Part shown: one piece after another, positions 7,841 to 17,125 of the stretch
How positions within the stretch are numbered: position 1 is the stretch's first letter
Layout of the letters: each line of letters opens with the position of its first letter
NCBI GenBank assembly: GCA_015233565.1
Contig: JADFXM010000014.1
Coordinates: 62,001 to 126,000 of the forward strand
Origin: Candidatus Rifleibacteriota bacterium
GTDB taxonomy: Bacteria > Muiribacteriota > Ozemobacteria > Ozemobacterales > Ozemobacteraceae
DNA: 64,000 bases
Direction: 5' to 3'
Translations under genes and position numbers: made by a program
Notes under the pieces: model-generated
Databases searched by the model: none
The model's input: only the letters and a program-made list of their open reading frames with translations
Told to the model about the DNA's origin: nothing

Positions 7841-8364
7841 AAATCTCCTTTAAAAGCCACCAAATCGGAAAAATGTTCTTTTTTCTTTCCCCAAACAGCT
7901 CTCAGAGTCAATTTTTTCATCGCATCATCAATACTGGCTCTTTCAAGCTTTCCACTTTTAGCATCCTTAATTGCTGAAAAATCCAGCGAAGCTGCATCAA
8001 CTTTTAAAGAAAAATGCACCTCTAGTGCTCCAACTAAATTGGGTCTAAGATCAAGAATTTCTCTGCCATCATAGATAATAGCCTTATCTTCATACTTTCC
8101 CATCGCAAAACCCTGGAAAGGTTTTGTTAAAGCTATTTCCATTTTTTCTTCAAGAAGATTCATTACCTGGTGGGAATCTCCAAGTTCGCTGCTTCCCTTC
8201 AAATACTCAATTAAAAACATAAAAATCGGTAGCAAAATGGAAGACAAAATTGCCAAAGCAACTAAAACTTCCAAAAGAGTTACTGCGCGGGTGTCCCGGA
8301 GGGGACCCCGCGGAACTCTATTTTCCAAATCTAAGGAAAAGTTCAATCGTTCTGACCACAACAT
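7837..8364 (-). CDS. Type IV/type II pseudopilin (PilV/GspI-like)
   Basis: The prepilin motif AVTLLEVLVALAILSSILLP contains the conserved Glu at position 5, with cleavage expected after Ala (A|VTLLE) by prepilin peptidase. The body of about 140 residues resembles PilV/GspI minor pseudopilins. I choose ATG 8364; the frame could also open at 8397. In either case it overlaps the 3' end of secA (stop at 8343) by 22-55 bp. The leader before the motif is long (about 30 residues) because a GC-rich palindrome, encoding VPRGPLRDTRA, lies inside it. It is coupled to the next prepilin-like gene by an ATGA overlap. Confidence 0.72.
   Translation of the reverse strand: MLWSERLNFSLDLENRVPRGPLRDTRAVTLLEVLVALAILSSILLPIFMFLIEYLKGSSELGDSHQVMNLLEEKMEIALTKPFQGFAMGKYEDKAIIYDGREILDLRPNLVGALEVHFSLKVDAASLDFSAIKDAKSGKLERASIDDAMKKLTLRAVWGKKKEHFSDLVAFKGDL
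8287..8311. repeat. GC-rich palindrome inside the pseudopilin leader
   Basis: GCGGGTGTCCC (8287-8297), loop GGAG, GGGACCCCGC (8302-8311) forms a roughly 10-bp stem with one bulged base. Its composition stands out strongly from the A+T-rich neighbourhood. It lies in frame between the pseudopilin start and its prepilin motif, 32 bp past the secA stop. Confidence 0.65.
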
Positions 8365-11084
8365 TTCTTGTATTTTTTTCCGCTTCCACAAGGGCAAGGA
8401 TCATTGCGCCCAATTTTCGAATCCGCACGTTTTGGTTTTGCCGTATTAGATTCGTCTCCGCGATTATAATGAAGCTCTTGCTGTTTTTCAACCGCTTCCT
8501 CTTTCTCTTCAGAAATAGTATAACTCATTCTGAAAAGAAGGTACAGAACTTCTTCCTTGATGCTGTGGATCATGTCCTGAAACATGTCGAAGCCTTCAAG
8601 TTTATATTCAACAAGAGGGTCACGTTGTCCCCATGATCTCAGGTGAATTCCTTCCTGGAGGTTATCCATGTTATAAAGGTGGTCTTTCCACTTCACATCA
8701 ACTTTGGAGAGAAGCAGGAATTTTTCCATTTCCTTAAAAATCTGCTCCCCGACTTCCTTTCGCTTTTCTTCGAGCTTTACTTCAATACGCTTGAATAATT
8801 CATCGCGAAGTTCATCATCAGCAAATTTACCTAATTCATCCGGTTCGGCAGAAATGGGGAAAATCTTTTTCAGGTCCTCACAGAAAGCTGCATAATCCCA
8901 GTTTTCAGGAAGTATGTCCGGGGAAAAGTGACGTCCAACAATTTTCTCCAGAATTTCATCGACCATTTCAAGAATATCTTCGTGAATATTTTCCTGTTCC
9001 AAAGCTTTTCGCCGCTCTTTGTATACGACAGTTCTCTGCTGGTTCATCACATCGTCGTATTTTAAAACGTGCTTTCTAACGTCAAAATGGTGAGATTCAA
9101 CTCGTTTTTGCGCATTTTCAATAGATTTTGCTATCCAGGGATGAACAATTGGAGTCCCTTCTTCCCAACCAAATTTTTCCAGCCAGGAAGCCATGTTGGC
9201 AGACCCAAAGAGCCGCATAAGATCGTCTTCCAAGGAAAGGAAAAATTGGCTTGCACCAGGGTCTCCCTGGCGGCCAGCCCTTCCTCTCAATTGGTTATCA
9301 ATGCGTCTTGCTTCGTGCCTTTCGGTACCAATTATATACAAGCCTCCCGCAGCAATAACCCGTTCTTTTTCCGATTTACAAATCTCCCTAAAATGTTCAA
9401 GAGCCGCTTCATATTCAGGCCCTTCTTTCTTCCCGGTTTGTTGAGAGGCCAACATTTCAGGATTTCCACCAAGAAGGATGTCTGTTCCACGGCCGGCCAT
9501 ATTGGTAGCAATGGTTATTGTGTCTTCTCGTCCTGCCTGAGCGACAATTTCCGCTTCTTTCTCATGATATTTGGCGTTTAATACCTGCGGGCTCAGTTCA
9601 CGATGTCGAAGCATTTCGGCAAGAATTTCGCTCTTTTCAATGGAAATGGTTCCGACGAGCAACGGTTGCTTCTTTGCATGGATTTCAATAATCATCTCAA
9701 CAATAGCATCAAATTTCTCTTTTTCAGTTTTATAGATGATATCTGCCATGTCTTCTCTGCTACAAGGGCGATTTGGTGGAATAACAATTACGTCGCAATT
9801 GTAAATTTCCTTAAATTCACGAGCTTCGGTCTCAGCGGTTCCTGTCATTCCAGCAAGCTTTTTATACAATCTGAAATAATTCTGAAAAGTAATGGAAGCC
9901 AAAGTTTGGTTTTCCTGTTGAATTGTAACGCCTTCTTTAGCTTCAATTGCCTGATGAAGGCCATCGGAATAGCGTCTTCCAAACATCAAACGACCTGTGA
10001 ATTCATCAACAATTACGACTTCCTTGCCTTTTTTATCTTCCCTGTCTCTGACGCAGTATTCTTTATCCAGATGGAAAAAATGCCTGGCTTTTAATGCATT
10101 TTGAAGATGGTGTACAAAATCGATGTTCTTGTTATCATAAAGATTTGTTATGCCAAGAAGTTTTTCAACTTTTTCAATTCCGGCTTCAGTAACGGAAACG
10201 CCGTGATGTTTTTCATCTACAATGTAATCATCATCGGGATTAAGATGTTCACGAGCCATTCGTGCAAAAATATAATATAGTTGTGTCGCTTTTTCGGCTG
10301 GCCCTGAAATGATCAAAGGGGTTCTTGCTTCGTCAATGAGGATCGAATCAACTTCGTCTACGATTGAATAATAATATTCCGGTCTTTGAACGCATTCCGC
10401 CTCGGACAAAGCCATGTTATCACGGAGGTAATCAAATCCAAACTCATTGTTTGTCCCATAAGTGATATCTGATGCGTAAGCTTCGCGTTTTTGCTCTGCA
10501 TCCATTCCATGGACATTAAGGCCAACGGACAACCCGAGAAATTTATAGATCTTTCCCATCCATTCAGAGTCGCGACGTGCGAGGTAGTCGTTGACTGTAA
10601 CGAGTACGACACCTCTTCCGACTGGGATAGGAAGTCCCTTTTTATTGGTTAAAGGAACAAAGTCGGTTACATTTTGTTCTTTTGCAAGTTCAACCCATTC
10701 GGGGTTTAGATCTAGTGCGTTAAGATACAAGGGAAGGGTGGCAACCAAAGTTTTTCCTTCACCAGTTTTCATTTCAACAATTCTTCCTTCGTGAAGAGCA
10801 AGCCCACCAAGAATTTGAACGTCAAAATGCCGCATTCCGAGTTTTCGTGTTGAAGCTTCTCTAACGACTGCAAAGGCTTCCACCTTAATATCTTCGAGGT
10901 CTTCACCTTCAAGAAGTCGCTTTCGGAAAGTCTTTGTCATTTCGGCCAATTCCATATCGGACATTTGGCGGAACCGCTCTGCTTCGTCGTTGACCTGTGA
11001 GAGAATTTCTGTGAATCTACTGATTTCCCGAGTGTTGAAATCAGGGAAAACAGCTCTAAACGCTTTTATTACCCAATCAAACAT
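8343..11084 (-). CDS. secA: Preprotein translocase ATPase SecA
   Basis: SecA drives post-translational export of unfolded proteins through SecYEG at the inner membrane. The 913-residue product shows the Walker A segment MKTGEGKTLVATL near residue 105 and the DEAD-like DEVDSILIDEARTPLIISG. Further on it has the helicase motifs TNMAGRGTDI and QLRGRAGRQGDPG, and a C-terminal zinc-binding SEC-C motif, CPCGSGKKYKKCC, which binds SecB or ribosomes in relatives. ATG 11084, preceded by AGAAAGGCAGG, begins MFDWVIKAFRAVFP and is preferred over GTG 11120, which lies inside a terminator-like hairpin. The last 22-55 bp overlap a pseudopilin gene, which itself encodes an exported product. Confidence 0.97.
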   Translation of the reverse strand: MFDWVIKAFRAVFPDFNTREISRFTEILSQVNDEAERFRQMSDMELAEMTKTFRKRLLEGEDLEDIKVEAFAVVREASTRKLGMRHFDVQILGGLALHEGRIVEMKTGEGKTLVATLPLYLNALDLNPEWVELAKEQNVTDFVPLTNKKGLPIPVGRGVVLVTVNDYLARRDSEWMGKIYKFLGLSVGLNVHGMDAEQKREAYASDITYGTNNEFGFDYLRDNMALSEAECVQRPEYYYSIVDEVDSILIDEARTPLIISGPAEKATQLYYIFARMAREHLNPDDDYIVDEKHHGVSVTEAGIEKVEKLLGITNLYDNKNIDFVHHLQNALKARHFFHLDKEYCVRDREDKKGKEVVIVDEFTGRLMFGRRYSDGLHQAIEAKEGVTIQQENQTLASITFQNYFRLYKKLAGMTGTAETEAREFKEIYNCDVIVIPPNRPCSREDMADIIYKTEKEKFDAIVEMIIEIHAKKQPLLVGTISIEKSEILAEMLRHRELSPQVLNAKYHEKEAEIVAQAGREDTITIATNMAGRGTDILLGGNPEMLASQQTGKKEGPEYEAALEHFREICKSEKERVIAAGGLYIIGTERHEARRIDNQLRGRAGRQGDPGASQFFLSLEDDLMRLFGSANMASWLEKFGWEEGTPIVHPWIAKSIENAQKRVESHHFDVRKHVLKYDDVMNQQRTVVYKERRKALEQENIHEDILEMVDEILEKIVGRHFSPDILPENWDYAAFCEDLKKIFPISAEPDELGKFADDELRDELFKRIEVKLEEKRKEVGEQIFKEMEKFLLLSKVDVKWKDHLYNMDNLQEGIHLRSWGQRDPLVEYKLEGFDMFQDMIHSIKEEVLYLLFRMSYTISEEKEEAVEKQQELHYNRGDESNTAKPKRADSKIGRNDPCPCGSGKKYKKCCGQND

Positions 11085-11105
11085 TCCGGCCTGCCTTTCT
11101 AACGG

Positions 11106-11137
11106 AAAAGCGCGGACCACCCGAATGGGGGCCGCGC
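11106..11137 (-). terminator. Terminator-like hairpin immediately upstream of secA
   Basis: On the minus strand GCGCGG (complement of 11132-11137) pairs with CCGCGC (11110-11115), with extra C/G pairing inside, followed by TTTT (11109-11106). It separates ptsN from secA and ends about ten bases before the secA ribosome-binding site. It can be read as the end of the hpf-ptsN transcript or as a leader attenuator. Confidence 0.7.
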
Positions 11138-11166
11138 CAGTCTTCCATTTGCATGTAAAACGCGGA

Positions 11167-11622
11167 TTATTTTTCTTCGGCGGATATTATCTTAACGATT
11201 TCTTCGACATCCTGGGCCTCTAATAATTCGGCTCTAAACTCCTGGTACCGAAGAAGGCGCGACAATCTGGCCAAAGCCTTCAAATAGAGCCCACCCGACT
11301 CAACCGGAGCGGCAATTAAAAAAATCAGCTGAACCGGTTTGTTATCGAGGGAATCAAATTCAATACCCTTCTTGGATCGGCCAATTGCAACAACCACTTC
11401 GCGAACTGTAGGAGTTCTTGAATGTGGAATTGCAATTCCCTTGCCAATACCGGTCGAACCGACTTTTTCCCGCTCTAGAACCGATCTTAAAAATGCTTCT
11501 GCGTCGGTTACATACCCCGCTTTGTCAAGCAGTTCAATTAATTCCTTTATTGCATCAACTTTTTTAGATGACGATAATTCAAGTTTTATCAGTTGAGGAG
11601 ATATGAATTCAGTAAGTTCCAA
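11167..11622 (-). CDS. ptsN: PTS EIIA-like protein of the fructose/nitrogen type (PtsN-like)
   Basis: The 151-residue protein is a single EIIA-Ntr/fructose-type domain. The phosphorylatable His is in GIAIPHSRT (about residue 67). Its position downstream of hpf matches the proteobacterial rpoN-hpf-ptsN order, so a regulatory (nitrogen PTS) role is more likely than sugar uptake; no EIIB or EIIC is nearby. The start is a TTG at 11622, after AGGAGG with short spacing. The gene lies 45 bp after hpf and before secA. The symbol is given from family and context and could equally be written as a fructose-type EIIA. Confidence 0.85.
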   Translation of the reverse strand: MELTEFISPQLIKLELSSSKKVDAIKELIELLDKAGYVTDAEAFLRSVLEREKVGSTGIGKGIAIPHSRTPTVREVVVAIGRSKKGIEFDSLDNKPVQLIFLIAAPVESGGLYLKALARLSRLLRYQEFRAELLEAQDVEEIVKIISAEEK

Positions 11623-11667
11623 AGTTCCTCCTATGGGATCGGCAACAAAACCAATCTGAAAACGAGA

Positions 11668-12258
11668 TCAAAATTCAGGTTCAATTAGCCCAAAATTGCC
11701 GTCACTTCTTTTATAGATTACATTGATCTGATTAGTCTCAGCGTTCGAAAAAACGTAGAAACCCTGTCGGAGAAGATCTAACTGCTCAGCTGCTTCATCG
11801 GCAAACATAGGTTTCATGGCGAAAGTTCCGCTTCTTACAATCCTTGGCTCTCTCGGGGGAGCAGGTTCATTTTCGACTTCAGGTGGAGCAACTTCTTCCT
11901 TGAAGGAAATAACCTTGTGACTCGCCTGCCTGTCAGCCCTGGAATTTTGTCTCCTGGGTTTGTCCTTTAATTTTTCCTTGTATTTTTTGATCTGGCGTTC
12001 AATTTTGTCGGCAACCATATCAATGGAAGCATAAAGGTCTTCCGATGCTTTCTTAGCACGTAAAACAATTCCGTTAGCCCAGACGGTTACTTCGCAAATT
12101 TTGCTGAGGCTTGCATCCCGAACTTCGTCAACGGAAAGAGTAACATCTACTTCGATAATGTGATCGAAATACTTTTTGATAGAGCTGAGTTTTTTCTCAG
12201 CGTAATCCTTCAAAGCCGGGGAGAGGTGGAGATTTTTTCCACTTACAACGAACTGCAT
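11668..12258 (-). CDS. hpf: Ribosome hibernation promoting factor, long form
   Basis: HPF binds the 30S subunit and pairs ribosomes into inactive 100S dimers when growth slows. The 196-residue length, with an N-terminal S30AE domain (about 1-100), a charged Pro-rich linker, and a C-terminal domain (about 137-195, AMKPMFADEAAEQLDLLRQG, ending GLIEPEF), identifies the long form that dimerises by its own tail. ATG 12258 follows AGGGAGG. A strong vegetative promoter lies about 50 bp upstream. The operon continues into ptsN. rpoN is not adjacent. Confidence 0.95.
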   Translation of the reverse strand: MQFVVSGKNLHLSPALKDYAEKKLSSIKKYFDHIIEVDVTLSVDEVRDASLSKICEVTVWANGIVLRAKKASEDLYASIDMVADKIERQIKKYKEKLKDKPRRQNSRADRQASHKVISFKEEVAPPEVENEPAPPREPRIVRSGTFAMKPMFADEAAEQLDLLRQGFYVFSNAETNQINVIYKRSDGNFGLIEPEF

Positions 12259-12316
12259 AATTGAAGCCTCCCTAATAAGACGTAATAAACTAAATACCCA
12301 TTTCTACGGGTTTTAA

Positions 12317-12345
12317 ATTCTAGCATAGCCATTATTGAGTGTCAA
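12317..12345 (-). promoter_or_regulatory. Vegetative (sigma-70) promoter for hpf-ptsN
   Basis: The minus strand reads TTGACA (12345-12340), a 17-bp spacer, TAGAAT (12322-12317), with TG one base before the -10 (extended -10). Predicted start is near 12310, about 50 nt before the hpf ATG. It is among the best-matching promoters in the window. Confidence 0.8.
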
Positions 12346-12488
12346 CACGGAAATGTACTCGGCATAAGAGTTAAACATTCTAAATCCTTGGAATCAGCAT
12401 AAACACACAAAAAAATATTTACAAACATTAGTTCCAAATTATTAAGTTGAGATTTCATTTAATGGAAGCTCACAATTTCAAAAACCGC

Positions 12489-14735
12489 TCAAATTATCTC
12501 AACTCTATTCCTCCCCGCAGCTTTTGCCTTATAAAGCCCTTCATCAGCAATTTTTATCATTCCTTCGGGAGCTTCCGGGAAGTGTTTCTTAAATGAGGAA
12601 ATACCCAAACTTATCGTTACCCGAAGGGGCTCTCCGCCACCCTGGTATCGAGAAACGAAAAGGCCTTCTACATTTTTTCGTATCCTTTCCGCAACAATCA
12701 CCGCCCCCTCCATATCGGTTTCCGGAAGTATCAAACCAAACTCTTCACCCCCATATCTCGCCGGGATGTCAATTTCACGAAGAGACTTTTTAACTCGATC
12801 TGCCACTTCCCGTAAAACGATATCGCCTTGTTGATGGCCATAAGTGTCATTGAATTTCTTGAAATGATCGATATCAGTGATCAAAAGCGAAAGGTCATGA
12901 CTGTATCTTTTTGCTCTTTTGAATTCCTGCTCCAATTGAATTTGAAAATACCTTCTGACATAAAGTTTAGTCAGCGCATCCACTGTTGCCAGGTTATATA
13001 GACGAGCGTTCTCAAGTGCTGTGGCTGCAATTCCAAGTAGGGTTTGACAATATTTTTCACGTTCCTGATAAATTGCAGGATCAGGGGAATTTTCCTTTAA
13101 AAGAATGGCCCCCCAGAAACGATTTCCCAATAACAGCGGAAAATAGCTTGTAAACCAAGTTCCTTGAGGTTGAGTAATTATTTTTCTTTCCTCGTAAATT
13201 TGTTTTACGAATTTTGAAACCTCCGGCTCATATAAGAGCGCATTTGACTCGCTTTCATCAATACCAATTTGCCCCAGGACAACCGGAGGGAATTCATCGG
13301 TATCTGCATTTAACAAAACACATATGCTGGCATTCCACAAACCTTTAAAAGTTTCAAGAACCTCTGTAGTTAATAAGTCCATGGAGAGGCGTGAAGAAAG
13401 GCGTTTAGAAACTTCGTTAAGTACAAACAAATCTTTTACCTGTCTATCAAGCATTGAATTACTATATTCCAAAGCGATATTCTGTTTTTTTATCGATTGG
13501 TAAGCCAATTTCAGAGAATTGAACATTTGATAAAACCGGCAGGAAATAAAGAAGAAAAGAGTCAACGACAAAGGTGAAATCATTTCCATGACAATTTGAA
13601 ATTTGAGAAACACATATAAGGCCAAAAAGATGTAAAAAACTAATAACAAAACAATAATGATAATTCCTGAAATCGGACCCATTCGAGTAATAATTAGCAA
13701 GGACAAGAAGCCCATGAGAAAAAGAATAAAAATATTGGTAAGAGGGCTGACTTGAAGCAAGAAATTCTCATGGATAAGGTTTTGAAGAGCATTTGCATGG
13801 ATCATTACGCCAGGCATTTCCCCGAAAGGGGTCAGTTTAACATCACCCAATCCGGTGGCAGTTGGACCGATTAAAACCGTTTTTCCGCGAAAAATTTCAG
13901 GATTAAGCATTCCTTTGAGAAAGTCGGAGTAATATACCATTCCAAAGGCACCAGAAGTTGCTTCTCCAAGATAATTTATAAGAAAAGCAGGCTTGAAAAT
14001 CCAATTGTTAGGGGATCCAATTTTCTGGGAACTGAAAATATTTAAGATTGGAATAATGTTTTCATTTATTTTGATAAGCTTTTCTGAGCAGATTTCGACA
14101 TTATTCAAAACCACTTTTGCAATTGCCAAGGGAAGGGCAGGAAAAAGCTGATTTTGAGCCTCTAAAGTCAAAGGGATACGACGAATAATACCATCTGGAT
14201 TTAGACTTTGATAATCAACATTAATAAAACCAAATGTTTTAGCCGCTGATGCAAGTTCATTAAAAGGACGAAACACTTCAATCTCAGTAGTAAGTTCGAG
14301 TGTTTCGGGATTGATTATTCGAACTGGTACAAGATGAATCGGTAAAATTATCTTTCCAAAATCCTTACAGGCTTTTATTAAATTTTTATCTTCATCTGGA
14401 TTAGTATCTGAGGGATCCTGGAAGATAAGATCAAAAACGATCGCTTTAGCCCCAGCCTTTTTCAACATATCGATCGCTTTGGCATGAAGATTTCGCGACC
14501 ATGGCCATTTTCCAATTTCTGAAAGGCAATCATCCGAGATTGCAAGAATCACAATATCATTGCTTGGGGAAGATGGCTGCCTTTGACGAAATCTGAAATC
14601 GAGAGTTTTTACTTCCAAACCATCCAGGACACCGAAAATGGAAAGAAAACCAAACAGAATAAAAAAAGAAAGAAAAAGTCTTATTTCTCCTCTCCATTTT
14701 GAGAGGATGCGGGAAAATATATTATTTATTTCCAT
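12489..14735 (-). CDS. CHASE2-GAF-GGDEF diguanylate cyclase
   Basis: The protein begins with a membrane helix (near 20-36) and a large extracytoplasmic CHASE2 sensor domain (about 45-320: VKTLDFRFRQRQP, GKWPWSR, VFDLIFQDPSD). Further membrane helices (about 330-400) follow. A GAF-type region (about 430-580) and a C-terminal GGDEF domain complete it. The catalytic motif is YGGEEF (about 661-666), with an inhibitory I-site REID five residues before it and LLITDIDHFKKFND at the metal site. It should therefore make c-di-GMP from GTP under product feedback. It starts only 11 bp after a three-gene pseudopilin operon, suggesting co-expression. The ribosome-binding site is weak. Confidence 0.92.
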   Translation of the reverse strand: MEINNIFSRILSKWRGEIRLFLSFFILFGFLSIFGVLDGLEVKTLDFRFRQRQPSSPSNDIVILAISDDCLSEIGKWPWSRNLHAKAIDMLKKAGAKAIVFDLIFQDPSDTNPDEDKNLIKACKDFGKIILPIHLVPVRIINPETLELTTEIEVFRPFNELASAAKTFGFINVDYQSLNPDGIIRRIPLTLEAQNQLFPALPLAIAKVVLNNVEICSEKLIKINENIIPILNIFSSQKIGSPNNWIFKPAFLINYLGEATSGAFGMVYYSDFLKGMLNPEIFRGKTVLIGPTATGLGDVKLTPFGEMPGVMIHANALQNLIHENFLLQVSPLTNIFILFLMGFLSLLIITRMGPISGIIIIVLLLVFYIFLALYVFLKFQIVMEMISPLSLTLFFFISCRFYQMFNSLKLAYQSIKKQNIALEYSNSMLDRQVKDLFVLNEVSKRLSSRLSMDLLTTEVLETFKGLWNASICVLLNADTDEFPPVVLGQIGIDESESNALLYEPEVSKFVKQIYEERKIITQPQGTWFTSYFPLLLGNRFWGAILLKENSPDPAIYQEREKYCQTLLGIAATALENARLYNLATVDALTKLYVRRYFQIQLEQEFKRAKRYSHDLSLLITDIDHFKKFNDTYGHQQGDIVLREVADRVKKSLREIDIPARYGGEEFGLILPETDMEGAVIVAERIRKNVEGLFVSRYQGGGEPLRVTISLGISSFKKHFPEAPEGMIKIADEGLYKAKAAGRNRVEII

Positions 14736-14746
14736 TGAGGTTGTTA

Positions 14747-17125
14747 TCAGAAAGAGTCAAAGTCTTTTTTGGTGATCAGATCATCTCTCATGGACATTAT
14801 ATCATGAGTATAAAAAAGCGCTGGTGGTTGATAATCGCCGCCAGCAAGAGATTTATCCCATATTCTTCTTCGTAAAATGGCTCTTCCTGAACTAACCCCG
14901 CTAAGAAAATATGTTGGTTCGGCAGTTCCGAGTCGGATTTCAGAGCCAAAAACTCTTTGAATAACAAACCGTGGAGTCTTTAAATATTCTATCATCGCCG
15001 GGTTCGTAGATTCAACGTTTCCAACTTCGTCAAAAACCTTTGGTCCAGTAGAACCTATCTTCCAAGCAGAGGATCTTCTGGTGGAGCTAACAAGCGAAGC
15101 ATTTATCGTAATTTCCGGGGGATGAATGCCAATTGTAAATTTTCCGCTTTTTGCAGTCTTCAAAGCCAAATCAAAAAGTCCATTCATTAGTCCCATTGCA
15201 CCGCAACCTTGTTTTGGGGATTTTTCTTCTTCGTCAACGGCAACTTTCCATGCGTTTTCGAAAATCTCATTGAGGTCTGCAACTTTGAGAATTCCTCCCT
15301 TTTTGCAATCTCCGACAAAGAGATCAATAATTTTTTGCCGTTCTTCAGAATTCTGAATTCCGAAACGAGGAGAACCGTCAGTTGAAGGGGTAAAAAAATT
15401 GGAAATACTGGCGATTTGTTCAAGAAACAATGGCCCGGTTGAAATTGTATTTGAGTATCTCAACATCCAATCTATGACCTTGAAAGTCGGGCTATTGCCG
15501 GAAGGATCTGATTGTCCCCCACCGTTAATTTCCTTTAAATTCGCCGGATCGGCGGGACAAACTTGCTCGAGCAAATATTTTTCACCCGATTCGTTTGGCC
15601 CAAGAGTCATTCCGAGTAAATAGAGGAAGTAAGGTTTCATTTCGTTCTTGGCAAAAAGCGTTGGTCGGCTATGATCAATAATGATACGCCCTTGACTGAT
15701 CAAAAGCGCCCCAACTTTGTTAAAAACCCGGCTGTTAGTTTGTCGACCATTCTTGATGGGAGTTTTGTAGTCAATAAAATTCGCATCTGGGTAATCCTGA
15801 ATTGTGGTTGGAGTTTGATTGAAATCTCCGGCAATAACTATATCTTTTTCACAAAAAATCGTGGTAGTTCGATCGGGGCATCCCCAAATTCGAAGTGGAA
15901 ATTTCGAGTAAATCAGAACTTTCTTGCCACGAACTTTTGTAAGGGGAGATTCTCGACCACCATCATCCCCATTTTTTGGGGGATCAGAGTCCAGCTTACC
16001 AGCGCTGTTCTCGTTATCATCATCATCAGATGAAGCACTAGAATCATCCCCTTCATCATCGGGTGAAGTTGAATGGGAAGCCACATCACGATAATTCGGT
16101 TCTCCGAAATCAATATCATAAAAAGTCGTGTCAGTGTCATAAGGATTTTTCCAGTTGCTCTTTGGAAAAGAATCTTCTTCGACAATAAAACCGCCCTTTT
16201 TGAATTTGCTCAAGTATTTAGCTTTTTCAAGATATGTTTTACTTGATAAGTCATGGACTTTGTAGGCTCTGCCCCCGGCGAATTCATCCAGAGCAAAGCC
16301 CTGGAGACTTTGAAGTTTTCCAGGTTTTCCTGAATCGTTTGAAGCACCAAAAGTTGTACATACTTTACCAAGAAAATCAACTTTTGTATCTTTTAAAGCT
16401 CTGATCATTCCGGGCGTTTCAATTTTTTCTATCTCTTTCAAATCGCTCCCCTGGTCTCCCGAGCCTGACGTGTTGAAAGTTATCCATTGATATCCATACA
16501 GGCGCCCGCCTCGAAATATGTTTGGAGTATCATATGGTCCATAGCCGAGGTCAAGCAGTTCTCCGTCGAATAGCAAGTATTCATAAATAGGACAACGTTT
16601 CTCAAGAATAGCCGTAATTCTTCTATAAGAATCTTCTTTTTCGCTGCCGTGAGTTCCAACGCAGGCGACGATTTCACATCTTACAAACATTGAAGCTTCT
16701 TTTAACGACTTAGTATTTTTATTCTCTTTTGCTCCGAAAAATGGGGCCAACTTGAATTTAAACATTCCATTACGTGTACTGCCTGAATATACCCCTTCAT
16801 TAACCCCAGCAAGTGAAAGATCTTCACAATTCTCAAAAGAGGGTTTATAGCTCTTTACAGGAGATTCCCAAGTTAATTTCCCACCAGTTCCGGTTCTTAC
16901 ATGCCAGGCCGTTCGGAAGCAAGGATTTATTTCCAATTCACCCAACGCAATGTTTAATGCTGCCTCTGCAACGGTATTACTGAAAAAGTCCTTTTCATTT
17001 TTACTCAACCAAAGAACCTGATTCGACTGAACACTGAACATCATTACAATCAATATTCCAAAAATTGCCGCCAGTGCAATCAAAATGAAAAAACCCATTC
17101 CGGAGCGATTTTGGATCAATTTCAT
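14747..17125 (-). CDS. Large prepilin-like protein (GspK/PilX-type N-terminus)
   Basis: ATG 17125 overlaps the TGA of the preceding gene (ATGA), so I prefer it to the upstream start at 17164. After MKLIQNRSG comes a hydrophobic helix, MGFFILIALAAIFGILIVMM, and then a SNTVAEAALNIALGEL segment like those after PilX/GspK helices. The exported part is about 750 residues with no recognised enzymatic motif. It includes a low-complexity acidic stretch, SPDDEGDDSSASSDDDDN (around 340-365). Length well beyond usual GspK suggests a specialised tip subunit or adhesin. It is the third gene of a PilV-like, PilW-like, PilX-like series that leads into the diguanylate cyclase. Confidence 0.68.
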   Translation of the reverse strand: MKLIQNRSGMGFFILIALAAIFGILIVMMFSVQSNQVLWLSKNEKDFFSNTVAEAALNIALGELEINPCFRTAWHVRTGTGGKLTWESPVKSYKPSFENCEDLSLAGVNEGVYSGSTRNGMFKFKLAPFFGAKENKNTKSLKEASMFVRCEIVACVGTHGSEKEDSYRRITAILEKRCPIYEYLLFDGELLDLGYGPYDTPNIFRGGRLYGYQWITFNTSGSGDQGSDLKEIEKIETPGMIRALKDTKVDFLGKVCTTFGASNDSGKPGKLQSLQGFALDEFAGGRAYKVHDLSSKTYLEKAKYLSKFKKGGFIVEEDSFPKSNWKNPYDTDTTFYDIDFGEPNYRDVASHSTSPDDEGDDSSASSDDDDNENSAGKLDSDPPKNGDDGGRESPLTKVRGKKVLIYSKFPLRIWGCPDRTTTIFCEKDIVIAGDFNQTPTTIQDYPDANFIDYKTPIKNGRQTNSRVFNKVGALLISQGRIIIDHSRPTLFAKNEMKPYFLYLLGMTLGPNESGEKYLLEQVCPADPANLKEINGGGQSDPSGNSPTFKVIDWMLRYSNTISTGPLFLEQIASISNFFTPSTDGSPRFGIQNSEERQKIIDLFVGDCKKGGILKVADLNEIFENAWKVAVDEEEKSPKQGCGAMGLMNGLFDLALKTAKSGKFTIGIHPPEITINASLVSSTRRSSAWKIGSTGPKVFDEVGNVESTNPAMIEYLKTPRFVIQRVFGSEIRLGTAEPTYFLSGVSSGRAILRRRIWDKSLAGGDYQPPALFYTHDIMSMRDDLITKKDFDSF

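Noticed and set aside
9069..9581. 170-codon plus-strand frame opposite secA
   Set aside because: It lies entirely within secA on the other strand, has no ribosome-binding site and no family pattern; it is a shadow frame.
11090..11166. SecM-like arrest peptide upstream of secA
   Set aside because: The gap between ptsN and secA is too short to encode a secreted arrest peptide and has no suitable frame.
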